31,869 nt of DNA from Gnetum montanum (lineage: Eukaryota > Streptophyta > Gnetopsida > Gnetales > Gnetaceae). The notes beneath the pieces were generated by a model. That model saw only the letters and a list, made by a program, of their open reading frames with translations, was not told the DNA's origin and ran no database searches. Of the stretch, positions 19,577-30,720 are shown in pieces. The first letter of the stretch is position 1, and each line of letters opens with the position of its first letter. The stretch covers positions 1 through 31,869 of the forward strand of contig MNCI01011408.1 in assembly GCA_015680685.1 (NCBI GenBank). Direction: 5' to 3'. The position numbers and the translations under genes are program-made.

Positions 19577-22250
19577 ATGGCACCTAAATTAAAATTCTTG
19601 TAGGAAGGAGGACCATCCTAACTAAGGGACAAACAACCTAGAGCTTGAAGAGAAGAACAAGAACAAGCCTAAGAATAGGTAGTAGAAACTCATGCAATGG
19701 AACCTCTTTGGGAGGAGCTTGAAGTGGAATTTTTCTAAAATATTTCCAAGGAAGTAGCTATAACCATACAATCCCATCAAGATGAGGCACTAGGACCAAT
19801 GCCAAGACTTGAGGTCACATTAACTCAAGCTTTCCTTGATCAGATTAATCCTTGTGACATCGAATGTTCAGTTCTCCAAGAATTGAACTTTGGACCATTC
19901 TTAGAACATGCTCCACCAAAAGTTAAGATGCAATTGCAAAACTCTCTCATGTGTACCACTTCTAGTGGGAAATGGTACATGGGAGAGACCTATCTCTTCT
20001 GGAATGGTAGGTAGGTGAGAGCCATTGTGAAGATCAAGCACATTCAAGTGTCCTGCTCAATGGAGGCTATTGTGTAGGTCCTTGGGTTGCCTAATATTGA
20101 AACAAATTTGGTAGAGATATCCACACAAGTAGACCGAGAGATAAAGAAGAAGTGGACCTAGCGATGTTATGGAGTGGACCGTAATGAGTATGGTGCACTC
20201 ATCCCAGTGGAGCATGTATATTTCAAGATAGCAACCTATCACCTCAATTTGACGATGAGACCTAGTAAGGTAACTACCTTTTCTACTTGTGCATGTGCTC
20301 CTCTAAGTGGAAAATTTCCTATAAACTTCTACAGCTGATCTATTTGGAGATAGAGAAGCAATTTAAGGAAAACAAGCATGGAAGGAAGGTCCTACCCTTT
20401 TCTTGTCTCATTAAAAAACTATGCAAAAGGGCAAGAATAGTTTGCTACACCAAACATATAATTAGGCATGATCCTTCTACCTCTTGGGAAAAAATGATGA
20501 AAGAAAAGACCCTTACCATAACCAAGGAATAGGAGTAGCAACCACCACCTTCAGCATCCACTCATAAAACAATATTGAAGTCTCACACTATTCTTGAGTG
20601 AATGCACTAGATCTGAGAGCAACTCTTGCATGACCAGGAGAAATGAGCAGGAACAAGTGGTGGTGATCCATCTATGTATCACCCAGTGATGAGTCACCTT
20701 AACAAAGTTGCTCGAACCATCATCCAAATGGAAAGAGGTGGATCAATTTTCTCAGCCCAAAGAACATCGTTGCTTGCAAGATCAAATCCTTGTATCAAGA
20801 GGTAACAGTATTTCTCTCACAATAGCAAGAATTCCCAAAAATGTTAGGAACATTGCTACTTTCTTGGTGCATCTAGAGAAGGGTGAGGGGGTAATTATCT
20901 TGGTGATGTAGCATCATTGGCAGAAGACAACAAAAAATATGGTTGCTGATAGAATTGTTGAGGCATTGAACACACTTGTGGTGTTTGTACCAGATGTTTT
21001 GGCACTCAGAGATGTGTAAACATTTGTAGGAATAGTTAGTGATAAATTGAGTGTAGCCTAGCATGAGGAGTTGTTGGACTAACTGGTGGAAACTAGGTAA
21101 TCGATTCCATATGTATTTAATCTTTTGGATACAATCACTGTGGCCCAGTTGGAACTATTAGAAGCAAGGGGCAAATGCATTATGATGGAAGGATAACTTG
21201 GAATAGTCATAACTCCATACCAATGTCTAGCTATGGAGATTGCTAAATTAAGAGCTTACCTTATTAACCATACATTTCTTAGTACTACACTAACCTATGA
21301 TGAAGCTTTTCAATAGCTTCAAGAAAATCTCAAGAAGGTTGAGAACATTAAGGAGATAACGATCTTGGATTAGTCCTTGGCTAATGTTATCATTCATAAT
21401 ATCCAAAAGGCCTTGAATCAGACTCTCCAAAAGAATGTCACTTTAATTGTAGAAAATCGCCACCTGTAGAATGTTAATGTGTAGAAGTAGCAAATGTAAG
21501 ATTTCATCCATCAACAATAGGAGCAGCAACTAGCTAGAGTAAACACTAAACTAAGGAGATTAATAGCCGAAAACCAAAACCTATCTATGGAGGAAGTCTA
21601 GGTACTTCGCCAAAAATCTACAATAAAGGTAGTCACCTAGAAAAATTAGGTTCTCAAATTTGAGAGAGTTAAAAATCACTACAAAGATCAAGTTGGTCTA
21701 CAAAAAGAAATCAATGAAAGATATATTTAGATGATGAAGGTAAAAGTTAATGAGGCCCTATAGTAGTTTAAGGAAAGGGGTGATGTTTAGCAACCTATCT
21801 TTGATGGGCTTAAGGACTAAAACAAGTTGGAGATCTACATGAAGGAGCTACAAATCAAGGAGATGATAAAATACATGGAGCCAGCTAATCTTTGTTATGC
21901 AAATCTGGCGATGCTAACTGATGGATAACCATGGTTTGAATTGGAGAAATAGGTGGCCAATTTGTACTTATTGTATAAAGCTTAGTTTAAGCATCACAAA
22001 AATAACAAGTAGAAGCTTGAGGTGACAAATGTAGAACTTGATGTTCTCAGGTAGTGCTTCAATGATGAATGGTTTATAGATAAGAACCTAGCTAGGAGAA
22101 TGAGTGATTACTAGGAGCTGTAGAATGTAGTAAAGGCATTTAATGTTGAACGCAAATTTTTTTTTGCTTGGTTTATTAATGCAAAGGAGTTATTATTGAC
22201 AATACCCTATCCTTGGGATGTTCCCACACTATCCACATTTGTGATGCAGC
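19577..22250 (+). pseudogene. Element B1 extra ORF downstream of pol (env position)
   Basis: An ATG at 19577 opens a frame (MAPKLKF...) that can be followed with many stops to about 22250. The best piece is 19799-20010 (MPRLEVTLTQAFLDQINPCD at its start). It is followed by YGALIPVEHVYFKIATYHLN and PLSGKFPINFY near 20180-20330. From about 21300 the product is Lys/Glu/Gln-rich with heptad-like spacing (LKKVENIKE, VNTKLRRLIAENQNL, LQKEINERYI), suggesting a coiled coil. Most stops are TAG where Gln is plausible. Athila elements often carry an ORF in this place, loosely called env-like. I see no convincing signal peptide or membrane anchor, so I do not call it an envelope. Its function is unknown. 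Confidence 0.6.
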
Positions 22251-22252
22251 AT

Positions 22253-22477
22253 TGATGAACCATATTTTTTCTAGCTCTGATATTGGATATATCCACTATT
22301 GGAGCCCTAATATCGGGGCCCAAGAAGTGATGTCGGATATTCAATATCATGAGATGTGTGCTAAACTATAAATATAGAACTTGTACACATGGTTTGGGCA
22401 TAAGTTTTGTCATAGCATAGCAGAGCTCTTGTAGTTTCTTTTCTCTTAAGTTAGAACATTTTCCAAAGTGCTTGCAG
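22253..22477 (+). repeat. LTR-a: truncated LTR of family B
   Basis: It starts TGATGAAC and aligns with the first 225 bp of LTR-b. Shared parts are CTCTGATAT, the TATA box (TATAAATATA at 22367-22376), GGTTTGGGCATAAG and CTCTTGTAGTTTCTTTTCTC. Similarity stops at GCAG (22477), where integrase sequence begins. It serves as the 3' LTR remnant of B1 and the 5' LTR remnant of B2. Confidence 0.8.
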
Positions 22478-22910
22478 CTGATGTATAGAAAATTGCCAAC
22501 TCTTTCAATTCAATACAAGCTCCATACATTATCAATAACCTGTGACCTTGAACTTAAATTAAGTTTAGCATAAAAAGAAAGATTAATGAATCTCAACCTA
22601 CTAGATGAAAACTGATCGGTGGCCTTGTCATCTAATGAGTTGCACAATGCACTTAACAAAAAGTGCCATGACCTTAGAATTAGGAAAGTCAAATTTCAAC
22701 TAGGAGATAAGATCCTCTACTAGAACCCCACAAACATACCTCAATGAACTAAGTTCTAAACATTATTGGAAGCACTTTATATCATTTATGAAACTTTTTC
22801 TTCTAGGGTCATGTTGATCTACAAACTTGAGAGCCCAAACAAGAAACAATTGCTTAACATGCAATAAATCAAACCTTTTCATGAGCCTAAGTAAGGTAGT
22901 GCAAGAAATG
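22478..22910 (+). pseudogene. Element B2 integrase C-terminal fragment
   Basis: The segment aligns with 17028-17460 of B1 (ATAGAAAATTGCCAACTCTT against ACAAAAAATTACCAACTCTT). The same GATGAAAA(T/C)T context carries a TAG in B1 and a TGA in B2, both where Trp (TGG) is likely. The terminal GPY/F-like region is recognisable only by comparison with B1. It is a dead fragment. Confidence 0.75.
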
Positions 22911-24594
22911 TCTCATCAAATAGACAATCAAGCTCAATCTTTGGATCTCCTCCTTTCAACCTGGTTGTGGGGGAGATGGCCATCCATGCTAACAATAGAA
23001 GTGGCTCCTTAGTTTTCTCATCTTTTTGTTTTACACTTTTTTGTTTTTACAACTTTTTGTTTTACGCCTTCTTTATCTTACATCTTTTTGTTTTTATGTT
23101 ATTAATTTTTTCCAATTTTTATTTTACAACATTATTGGTATGTTTTATTTTTCATAAATGTTTTATAATTTCTTGTATATTTTTCTTTATTTTGGTGTTA
23201 TTTTCTTATTTTGTTTTAATAATAACATGCCTTATCACCAATTGGGTATAGTGTGGTTTGTTTGATGTGGGTATGTCTTATCTGGTGATTTAATTGTTGG
23301 TGTCTGAATTCTATCTTTGAATTTTGTTACTGATAACTAGGACATGGTTTCTTTTTTATGAAATAGGCAATGAGTCCACAACATCCACCCATCCACTAAC
23401 TCTATGGTCTTCCTTGTTTTGGAAGTATGAGGTCCCTTTTTCATTAATAAAACTTTAACAAACTTATGACATTGGTAGTTTTTGGACTTGGACAGGATTC
23501 AAAGGTTCAAACAGGGTGTGACTTCAAGGGGACTTGGTACTCTTTGTGCCTTTCTACTTACTTGGATGCATGTGTGTTTTCATGGATTTCTTACCGTTCT
23601 ATGTTGACTAATAACAAGAAGTTGAATAAGTCTTTGTATGGTGTAGTTCCCCTTTAGCAAAAACAATGCGAATTCAAAGCACATCGGTTAGAAAAATAAA
23701 TGGACAACAATCACTAGTTATGGAACTAGAAAGACATGTTTCCCATGCTTAAAGGTCCCCTCTAACTAAGGCCCTCTCTCACTTCCTACTTCTCTTTTTT
23801 TTTCTAAAATAAGGAGTGGTGGCTATTCTGTGGAAGCAGTCTAATATCTCAAGGGGATGGACTAGTCTTAGAGTGGTAATGCAAAGTCACTAAACGTGGT
23901 TGGTTTTGGTCTAACTAAGCAAAGATTTAATCAAGTCATTTAACCACAAAATTCACAAGGGACTTCATGTAACCTTAATTGAGAACTCCATTCCACTCTC
24001 TCTCTCATCCATCTATGCTTTCCATGCTTCACATCACTACCAATGTTCATGTTCTTGTTTGATGTCTTAGTTTGATGTATCGAAATTCTTAGGTAGTTTC
24101 TTTCATGTTTTCATACTTAACTTCCCATAACCATTAATTACCCATGGGAGCCATGGACTCCTTGGTTTGAGGTTATTCAATGGCAACAAAGGGCATGTGC
24201 CTACTTTGGGGAGGACCCACTTACATACCCTTTAGTTGGGTTAGTTAAGTTTTTTATTCTTAGACATTCTCAAAATGAAATCCTTTTGCATGCTCCATCA
24301 ATGACATTCAATTGTGCGCACCTTCACAATGTTTTTTTTTTAGTAAGATTTTCTTTTTATTGTTGTGAATTCTTTAATCCCCTTCAAGCATTTCATTGCA
24401 TTCAGACATTTTAGAATTTAATAATGGATCACTTATCCATTTCACCCTATTTTTCAATCTTTCTGCTAACACTATTAAAGGAATCAATCTACCATAATCA
24501 CAACCTAGTAAAGTATAACTACCGATCAGAAAAGGTACCTAAGAGCCATACATTACACATTGCATATTAATTTGTGATTTTTTTGTAATTACAA
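22911..24594 (+). other. Element B2 spacer
   Basis: Non-coding copy of the B1 spacer (17481-19576) at reduced length. The block around 19000-19400 of B1, with its palindrome, has no counterpart; similarity resumes at about 24480 (CATAATCACAACCTAGTAAAG against CATGATCACAACTTAGTCAAG). No gene was seen. Confidence 0.65.
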
Positions 24595-24933
24595 TGGGAA
24601 GCATGAACTAAAAGTGGGACTGTCATCACCAAGGAAGAAACTACAACACCATGCAACAAGGATTCTTCATGATCATTGAATCTTCTCCCTTAACCTTTAG
24701 CTACTAGAGAAGTTGGATGTTAGTTTTGGCTAGGGTATTCAATTCTATTGTCATGAACATCCAATTTTTTTAAAAGATTGTAAATCTATATACTTGAGCA
24801 CTTAAAATTTTTTTATTCTATTTGAGTCAGTTTGCATGTCAGTATATAATCCCATACCTTTCTAATATTTTGTAAGGAACTTGTTCCTCCTTTTATTCAC
24901 TTAAGGATGAGTTTTCCTTTAATCATGGGGGTA
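24595..24933 (+). pseudogene. Element B2 stub of the extra ORF and polypurine tract
   Basis: The start ATTACAATGGGAAGCATGAA corresponds to the B1 ORF start at 19577. Only about 100 bp of it remain before a large deletion; the rest up to the LTR is AT-rich 3' sequence. CATGGGGG at 24924-24931 lies directly before the LTR and is the likely polypurine tract. Confidence 0.55.
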
Positions 24934-25031
24934 TGATGAATGATATTTTGTTTGGCTCTGATATCAGATACCTAATATCAAGGCCTAAGAAGTAATGACA
25001 AATATCTGATATCATAGGATGTGTGCTAACC

Positions 25032-25041
25032 TATAAATATA
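25032..25041 (+). promoter_or_regulatory. LTR-b TATA box
   Basis: TATAAATATA about 100 bp into the LTR, conserved at the same place in LTR-a (22367-22376). Transcription would start about 30 bp downstream. Confidence 0.7.
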
Positions 25042-25210
25042 GAGCTTGAGCACACAGTTTGGGCATAAGGTTTGTCATAGTATAGCAAAGCTCTTGTAGT
25101 TTCTTTTCTCTAGAGTTAGAACATTTTCGAAAGTGCCTACAGTAGAAGTCTTTGAGTGTATAGATCTTTATTTGAGCACTATTGTACCTTAGCATTGTAG
25201 TTTGTGTGGT

Positions 25211-25216
25211 AATAAA
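25211..25216 (+). terminator. LTR-b polyadenylation signal
   Basis: AATAAA about 180 bp after the TATA box, followed by a GT/T-rich stretch. This is a plausible 3'-end signal for the R region. Confidence 0.5.
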
Positions 25217-25790
25217 GATGAGCTTTCTGATAAATCTTACAGGACCTTAGCTAGCTTAAATATTTTATTCCTACATTTAATGTTTTGTACAATTTTATTA
25301 AATGCTTCTAAGTAATTAAGCTAAATTAAGCTAGCTAGATTAAATAGCAATCAATTAAGCACATAAGTATAACCATTTCAAGCATGTGCATGATGCTTGG
25401 TAATCCTAGCAATGCTTAACATTTGGTAACCTAGCAGTATTACACATGTGTTAAGATGTGCATGGAACGTGAGATCAGATACTTATGTTAGGGTAGTTAG
25501 TTATTAATTAGCAATTAGATTAGTTAAATAGGTTCATAAACTAAGTTTCAACTTGTTGTTAATCATAGATAAATAAAATATAAAATAATAAAATTCATGT
25601 GCCTCAATTACACTTAATCATATAACTAAGCTCCACAAGTGTAGTTGGGAAGACAATAATCATCATGATTAGATTTCATATCCTAGAACAAGTGTACTTA
25701 GGAACTTAAGATCTATGGAATTTGACAAGATCACACATTAACACTTATAATTCATATGGTTGGGCATAGGGGTACCTCACCACTCATCAT

Positions 25791-25811
25791 TAGCATTGTT
25801 GCTAGGGATCT
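25791..25811 (+). promoter_or_regulatory. Primer binding site, degenerate tRNA-Asp type
   Basis: The 21 bases after the LTR (TAGCATTGTTGCTAGGGATC plus T) match the complement of the plant tRNA-Asp 3' end at 14 positions. Six of the seven differences are C-to-T or G-to-A changes. Athila-group elements commonly use tRNA-Asp as primer. Confidence 0.7.
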
Positions 25812-26532
25812 TTAGTTTGTTACATGTACTATCTAGGATTTTGTGAAAATTTATTCAAGATCATTAGAATGAACCCTAAGTCAATCATACCTAAAAATAA
25901 CTACAACAACTGCATTTTTTGTCTTCTAATATAAGATTTCTTCTTCTCACAAGAGTGGTTCTCTATCCAAGCTTGACGAACTAAATTAATAGGTGTCATA
26001 GCAATACAAAGTGGTATATGCTCATTCTAATGAGTATGTATCCAATTTCACCTTCATCCTACACCAAGATGAATTACTACTGTGGTGAGCTATGAAGGGC
26101 AACATTGTGTTGCCACCTAATTGATCCATTCCAATGATGCTCCAATAAAATCTTATGTGGTTGGGCATCTAAGGGCTTCATGCTGAATATGTTGTGTAGG
26201 ATAGTGATGCTAGGAATTATCATCCCACTAATGCACAACACCTAAGGGATTGATAGCTAGAGCAGCATTACGAATCTACGAAGGAGACATGGTCCAATGA
26301 TTCTTCATTCTTGATGTACCAAAAAAGATGGTGGAGAATCCTTCTCTAGGAGTTTTCCATACAAAGAGACTCCTCTCTTTAACTTTAGTAAAAGAGGTCA
26401 AAACCAGAACTTCACAATCCATAATCCTAGTTATGGCTAGAACGGATCCCATGACAAAGGGGGATCTATAAAGGAGAGTCATGGTAGTGATGTGGGTAAG
26501 CAACATGATCATGATCATAGTTGTGACCATTG
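25812..26532 (+). other. Element B3 5' leader
   Basis: Untranslated leader between primer site and gag. It has no recognisable gene. The stretch 26495-26525 is a run of CATGATCATGAT-type repeats next to the gag start. No counterpart is present in B1. Confidence 0.55.
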
Positions 26533-27850
26533 AAGAGGGATGGTAGGCACCATGATGGTGCTAGTCCTCTTTCCTCTTCACCTTCGTCTTCATCTTCTTC
26601 CTCTTCTAGCTTTGAATGCAATTGCAAGAGACGCGATTATGATGGAGGTGACTAACATGACTAAGATGATCATAGGGACCATTAGGAAAGTCAAGATCTA
26701 GGGCATGGGCATCTAAGAAAGGCCCATCACCATGAACGAAGGAGTAGTAGAGGGCATCATAGCTACCAAGATCATGACTATGATGAGCCTTTGCTCACTA
26801 CTTGAAGCATACTGAACATCACAAAGATAATGTGAATTTCTACAAGGCACATAAAGGATAGTCAGATAAAGAGGCTAGACATGAATAATATCCCTAGGTT
26901 TGAAGGGGGATATAACTTAGACCTATAAAATCATCTTCAGGCTTTTCACGATGCTTGTGACTTGCAAAATATAGAAAATGACTAACAAAAGCTTAATTTG
27001 TTTCCTAGCATACTCATTAAAGAAGCAGAAAGTTGGTGTCGATCCTTGGAGTCAAAATCAATTTGTAGGTGGAGTCCAATGCTTGAACTATTCAATGATA
27101 AATATCAAATGTACTTCCAAGTGTCCAACTTGAGGAGGCAAATCCAAGGATGGAAGTAAGAAACACATGAGTCCTTAGATGCCGCCATGGGTAGATATTA
27201 TTCTTTACTATGCTAATGCCCTAGCCATGATTACTCTCAATAGGAAAAAATTCACCACATAGTAGATGGGCTCCAATTAGAAATGAGGAGAACTCTTAGA
27301 GTTTATGCCCAAGAGCGATTGTCAGAGTTAAGAGCCCATTATATCGAACAACTAATCAAGTAGGTAGCAAAAGAAGAAGGAGAGTTCAAGAAACATGAAA
27401 GTGCAGAAGAATATAACCAAGATCCTTCCATTTGTAAGATGGAGGTCCAATGTTATTACAGTGAGGAAAAATCATCACTTGGTGAACTAGAAAACCTTGC
27501 CAATTCAAAAATATACCTCTAAAAGTTTAGCTAAGGTAGATCAATTATGAGACTCTAGGGATAGCATATTTTAAGTTGTCCTAAAAATTACTAAAGAGTC
27601 CAAAGAACAAGGTAGTGATCATGACTACAGGAGGTAAAAGGAAGCTAAATGTGCCAATCAAAGGGGTAAGGGAAAGATTGCTGTAGTAGAAGAAGTTGCG
27701 GAAACTAAATCAGATGATGATGGTGGGTGTGACATTTGCCAATATAAACATCCTAAGGGATGTTGCCCATTGTGTCACACTTACAAAAGTCTGGGGTGTA
27801 GGCTTTGAACCCATGACTAGAAAAAAGACAAACACTCAGAAGATTGTCTT
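26533..27850 (+). pseudogene. Element B3 gag with unusual Cys/His array
   Basis: The N-terminus is low complexity: a Ser run (SPLSSSPSSSSSSSSSFE) and His/Asp/Arg-rich parts (HHHERR, DHDYDEP). The capsid domain starts near 26880 (MNNIPRFEGGYNLDL) and continues through AESWCRSLESKSI, LRRQIQGWK, ESLDAAMGRYYSLL and IVDGLQLEMRRTL, the order of plant retrotransposon gag domains. At 27728-27777 an array reads CDICQYKHPKGCCPLCH, giving C-x2-C-x3-H-x3-CC-x2-CH rather than the usual C-x2-C-x4-H-x4-C knuckle. Several TAG stops and frameshifts break the ORF. Gag would form particles and bind RNA. Confidence 0.7.
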
Positions 27851-28440
27851 ATCCTCAAGGCAATCTTAGGCAATTCCATCAGCAACAACAATATTATCCA
27901 AGTGGAACTCCACCATAATCATATGAGTAGTATTAATAGTGCAACACTTGCAGTGATGGGTGTTACCACTAACAAGGTAGTAGTACCCTTACATACAACC
28001 AAATCCATATGGGTATTACATTTAGTAGCCGCTATCTCCATATGACTTTTCCAATCACATTTCTCCTTTCCAACATCACTAATACCCTCTAGAATACTAT
28101 AGAACTCATTCTTCACATTTCAAAAGGGATACCACATTCTATCCTTATCTTCTTCCTATTCTTACACCTAGTCCTTCACCCTCAAAGCAGGTACCACCTG
28201 CTCCATCTATCTAGGATGAGCTTCCAGCTCAAACACAACAACACAATGCTACTAGGCCCATCAAACTACAATAGATTTATCAATTAAGTGGTTTGAACAC
28301 TAGATCATTAAAAGACCTTTTTTCTGACCCAACAGCCCACCTAAACCCTCACATACACCTATAGCTGGCAACCCTACTTCTCCATTCCCTCTACATCTAA
28401 TCCCTTCAATTCTCCTTCAAATCAAATACTACCCAAAATC
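27851..28440 (+). pseudogene. Element B3 gag-protease linker
   Basis: Broken low-complexity sequence equivalent to 13431-13960 of B1, with Gln/Tyr/Pro/Ser-rich stretches in fragments. The nucleotide blocks CTCCACCATAATCATATGAGTAGTA and AGTAGTACCCTTACA-type match B1 closely. Nothing else was recognised. Confidence 0.5.
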
Positions 28441-28900
28441 CATATTGTTGTGCTCACTTATGCCATATCCAATTGGATCTCAACTAGCAACCTTCCTATG
28501 AAATTAGCTTATTCTAGAATTCCCCTTATCTATTTGCAAATTACTGGGAATAAACCATGCAAAGCTCTTCTTGATTCAAGTTCTACTATGAACTTGATTT
28601 CTCATGAGATGTATACTACTTGAAACTTGCCACATCTCAACAAGAGTAATATCTGATTGGAATTGGCAAACTGGTCCATTACTATTCCATTGGGACTAGT
28701 GAAAGACATTATGACCACTGTCTATGGGTAGTCTTATTCTACCAATTTCCTAGTAATCAAGGTTGAGAATTGTAAGGGGGACTTCCCAATTATTATGGGA
28801 AGGGCATGGCTAAGCACTGTTAATGTAAGAACAAGCATCAGAAATCTTTTCCTAGAGATATCTAAGGAAAATGCATTTCAAATGATTAAGAAGAAGTGAG
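28441..28900 (+). pseudogene. Element B3 aspartic protease, active-site Gly lost
   Basis: Blocks are IPLIYLQITGNKPCKALLDS, then MNLISHEMYTT, IPLGLVKDIM, YSTNFLVIKVENCKGDFPII and GRAWLSTVN. The active site reads Asp-Ser-Ser (28573-28581; AGT for the GGT seen in B1), a G-to-A change that should abolish activity. Stops occur at 28621 and downstream. Confidence 0.7.
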
Positions 28901-29039
28901 TTCCATGCATTATGTACAATGATACTAAGTGCAGTTGCATGCAGAAACTCTAGTATGTGAAATGAGCATCTATTTCCACATAGAAGTAGTGTGCACATGA
29001 CGTAGATATTCAATGGTGTCTGTATGTAGCAACCACAAA

Positions 29040-30110
29040 ACAAGAAAACACCCAATGGTTGACAGCTAATCCTGAAAGTAACACAATGTACATGGAACCT
29101 ACTGAGAGCCTAACATGTGCTTATGTCATAAGCATGGATGAACTAGAGTAAGTTCATCACCAACTCTCTGATAATGCAAATTATGATACCCATTGGGGAG
29201 AGTTGGAAATTCCAAAAAAATTTGAGCAAAAGCCCATTGAGTTAAAAACTCTACTTGCTAATATAGAATATGCATTTTTTTTAAAAAATGGGAAGTTGGT
29301 AATAATCAATGAAGATCTTGCTTTAGAACCAAAAAAAACTGTTGTTGAATGTGGTTGAAAAATGGTCAATAGCCTTTACTTGGTCATATCTTAAACTTAT
29401 GGGGATTAATCCTAGGATATGCTAGCATCGTATCTATATTAATCTAGCTATGAAGCCAAAGAGGCAACCATAATGATGATTGAATCCAAAATTAAAGCAA
29501 ATCATCAAAGAGGAGATTGAGTAACTCCTTAAGGTGCGGTTCATCTACCCCATTGCAGATAATGAGTGGGTCAACCCACTCGTGATTGTGCCAAAGAAAG
29601 ATGGCAAGTGGCAAGTCTACATTAATTTTCAACTATTGAATATGGCAATAGTCAAGGATCATTTTCTATTGTTGTTCATTGATCAGGTGTTCAACATCAT
29701 ATCTGGACATTGCTATTATAGATTTATGGATGGTTATAGTGGCTATAACCAAATCCAGATTGCGTTAGAGGACTAGGCCAAAACAACATTCACGAGTCCT
29801 TAGGGGAATTTTGCATATCAAAAGATGTCATTTGACCTATGTAATACCCTTACTACATTCCAACACCTAGTTTTAAGTATTTTTCGGTAGCAGATCAGTA
29901 GCAAGGTGGAAGTCTTCATGGATGACTTCTTCACCTATGGAGCTACATTTGAGCAAACCCTGGAACGCCTTGAGTAAGTAGTAAAAATATGTGTGGAAAC
30001 AAACTTATAGCTCAATTGACAAAATACTCATATGATGGTCCAGGAGGGAATTGTATTGGGGACAAAATCTCATAAGTAAGGATTGAGGTTGACCTCGAGA
30101 AAATAAGGAT
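29040..30110 (+). pseudogene. Element B3 reverse transcriptase
   Basis: After a broken linker (29040-29480), RT blocks are LKQIIKEEIE, EWVNPLVIVPKKDGKWQVYINF, DHFLLLFIDQV and RFMDGYSGYNQIQIALED with the catalytic Asp. TAG at 29774-29776 replaces the Gln of a DQAKT-like block. The polymerase box is FMDD (29915-29926), followed by FTYGATFEQTLERLE. Downstream stops and a frameshift near 30062 break the thumb. Apart from the stops the catalytic residues look intact. Confidence 0.8.
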
Positions 30111-30720
30111 CATCCAAGGAATCACCCATCAAGTAAAAATGAATAAATATGTTCAATCATTCCTTGGACACACCAGCTACTATTGATAATTCATATAAAA
30201 TTTCTTTAATATCATGAAATTTTTGGTTGAGCTAACAAAGAAAGATGCTCCATTTTTTTGGACCAAGGAATGTGAAAAAGCATCCCAACAACTGAAGGAG
30301 AAACTTACAGAGACTTCAATTCTACAAGCACATAACTAGTCCAGACTATTTCACATTATGATGGATGCATCAAATTATGCCTTAGGGGCTGTGCTTATGT
30401 AGTTGGATGACATGTGCAGGCCAAAGCATTGTGGGTGTACAACTAAACTATAGCATCACAAAAAAAGAATTGATGGCAATGGTGCTTGCTCTAGAGAAGT
30501 CCAGGCATTGTGTGCTTAGATATAAAGTGTTTATGCACATGGACCACAGTGCAATTTGCTTCCTAATGAATAAGCCAACGGTGAGCCCCCATGCCATATA
30601 GTGGTTGGTAATCTTATAGGAATTCAATCTTATGATGATAGATTGAAAAGGAACTAAGAATGTGGTCACTTATCACTTATCTTGGTTGCGACGGGACAAT
30701 AAAGAGGAGAAAAGCCTACT
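30111..30720 (+). pseudogene. Element B3 RT thumb and RNase H
   Basis: Blocks are SFLGHTSYY, LTKKDAPFFWTKECEKASQQL, LFHIMMDASNYALGAVL (first Asp at 30364-30366), ELMAMVLALEKSRHC (Glu), VFMHMDHSAICFLMNKP (Asp) and a broken W-L-LQEF-like part. A short deletion near 30410 joins LDDMC to a shifted frame. Three catalytic acids are still readable. There is no second RNase H. Confidence 0.75.

Larger units (their letters stand above)
12133..22477 (+). mobile_element. Element B1: Athila-like Ty3/gypsy LTR retrotransposon, 5' truncated
   Basis: Gag, protease, RT, RNase H and integrase are followed by a 2.1-kb spacer, an extra ORF and a truncated LTR. There is no second RNase H and no chromodomain. 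This order, with an extra ORF between pol and the 3' LTR, and the tRNA-Asp primer site seen in the sister copy B3, fit the Athila group. The 5' LTR and leader are missing: homology to B3 starts at about 12133, right against element A. Every domain has stops or frameshifts. Confidence 0.65.
22253..25789 (+). mobile_element. Element B2: internally deleted copy of family B
   Basis: Partial LTR-a joins directly to the end of integrase, followed by the spacer, a stub of the extra ORF and the complete LTR-b. Everything from the rest of the LTR through gag, protease, RT, RNase H and most of integrase is missing. It shares its left LTR with B1 and its right LTR with B3. Confidence 0.7.
24934..25789 (+). 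repeat. LTR-b: complete 856-bp LTR of family B
   Basis: It begins TGATGAATG and ends CTCATCA, so the termini form the inverted repeat TGATGA/TCATCA. A TATA box (25032-25041) and an AATAAA signal (25211-25216) define U3, R and a long U5. It follows a G-rich polypurine tract and precedes a degenerate tRNA-Asp primer site after one base. The end is independently confirmed by the inverted LTR at 31535, which starts TGATGAGTGG. I count only about two CpGs in it. Confidence 0.85.

Noticed and set aside
26276-26530. Minus-strand open frame opposite the B3 leader
   Set aside because: It is not conserved in another copy, carries no domain, and its start lies in the CATGATCATGAT repeat.
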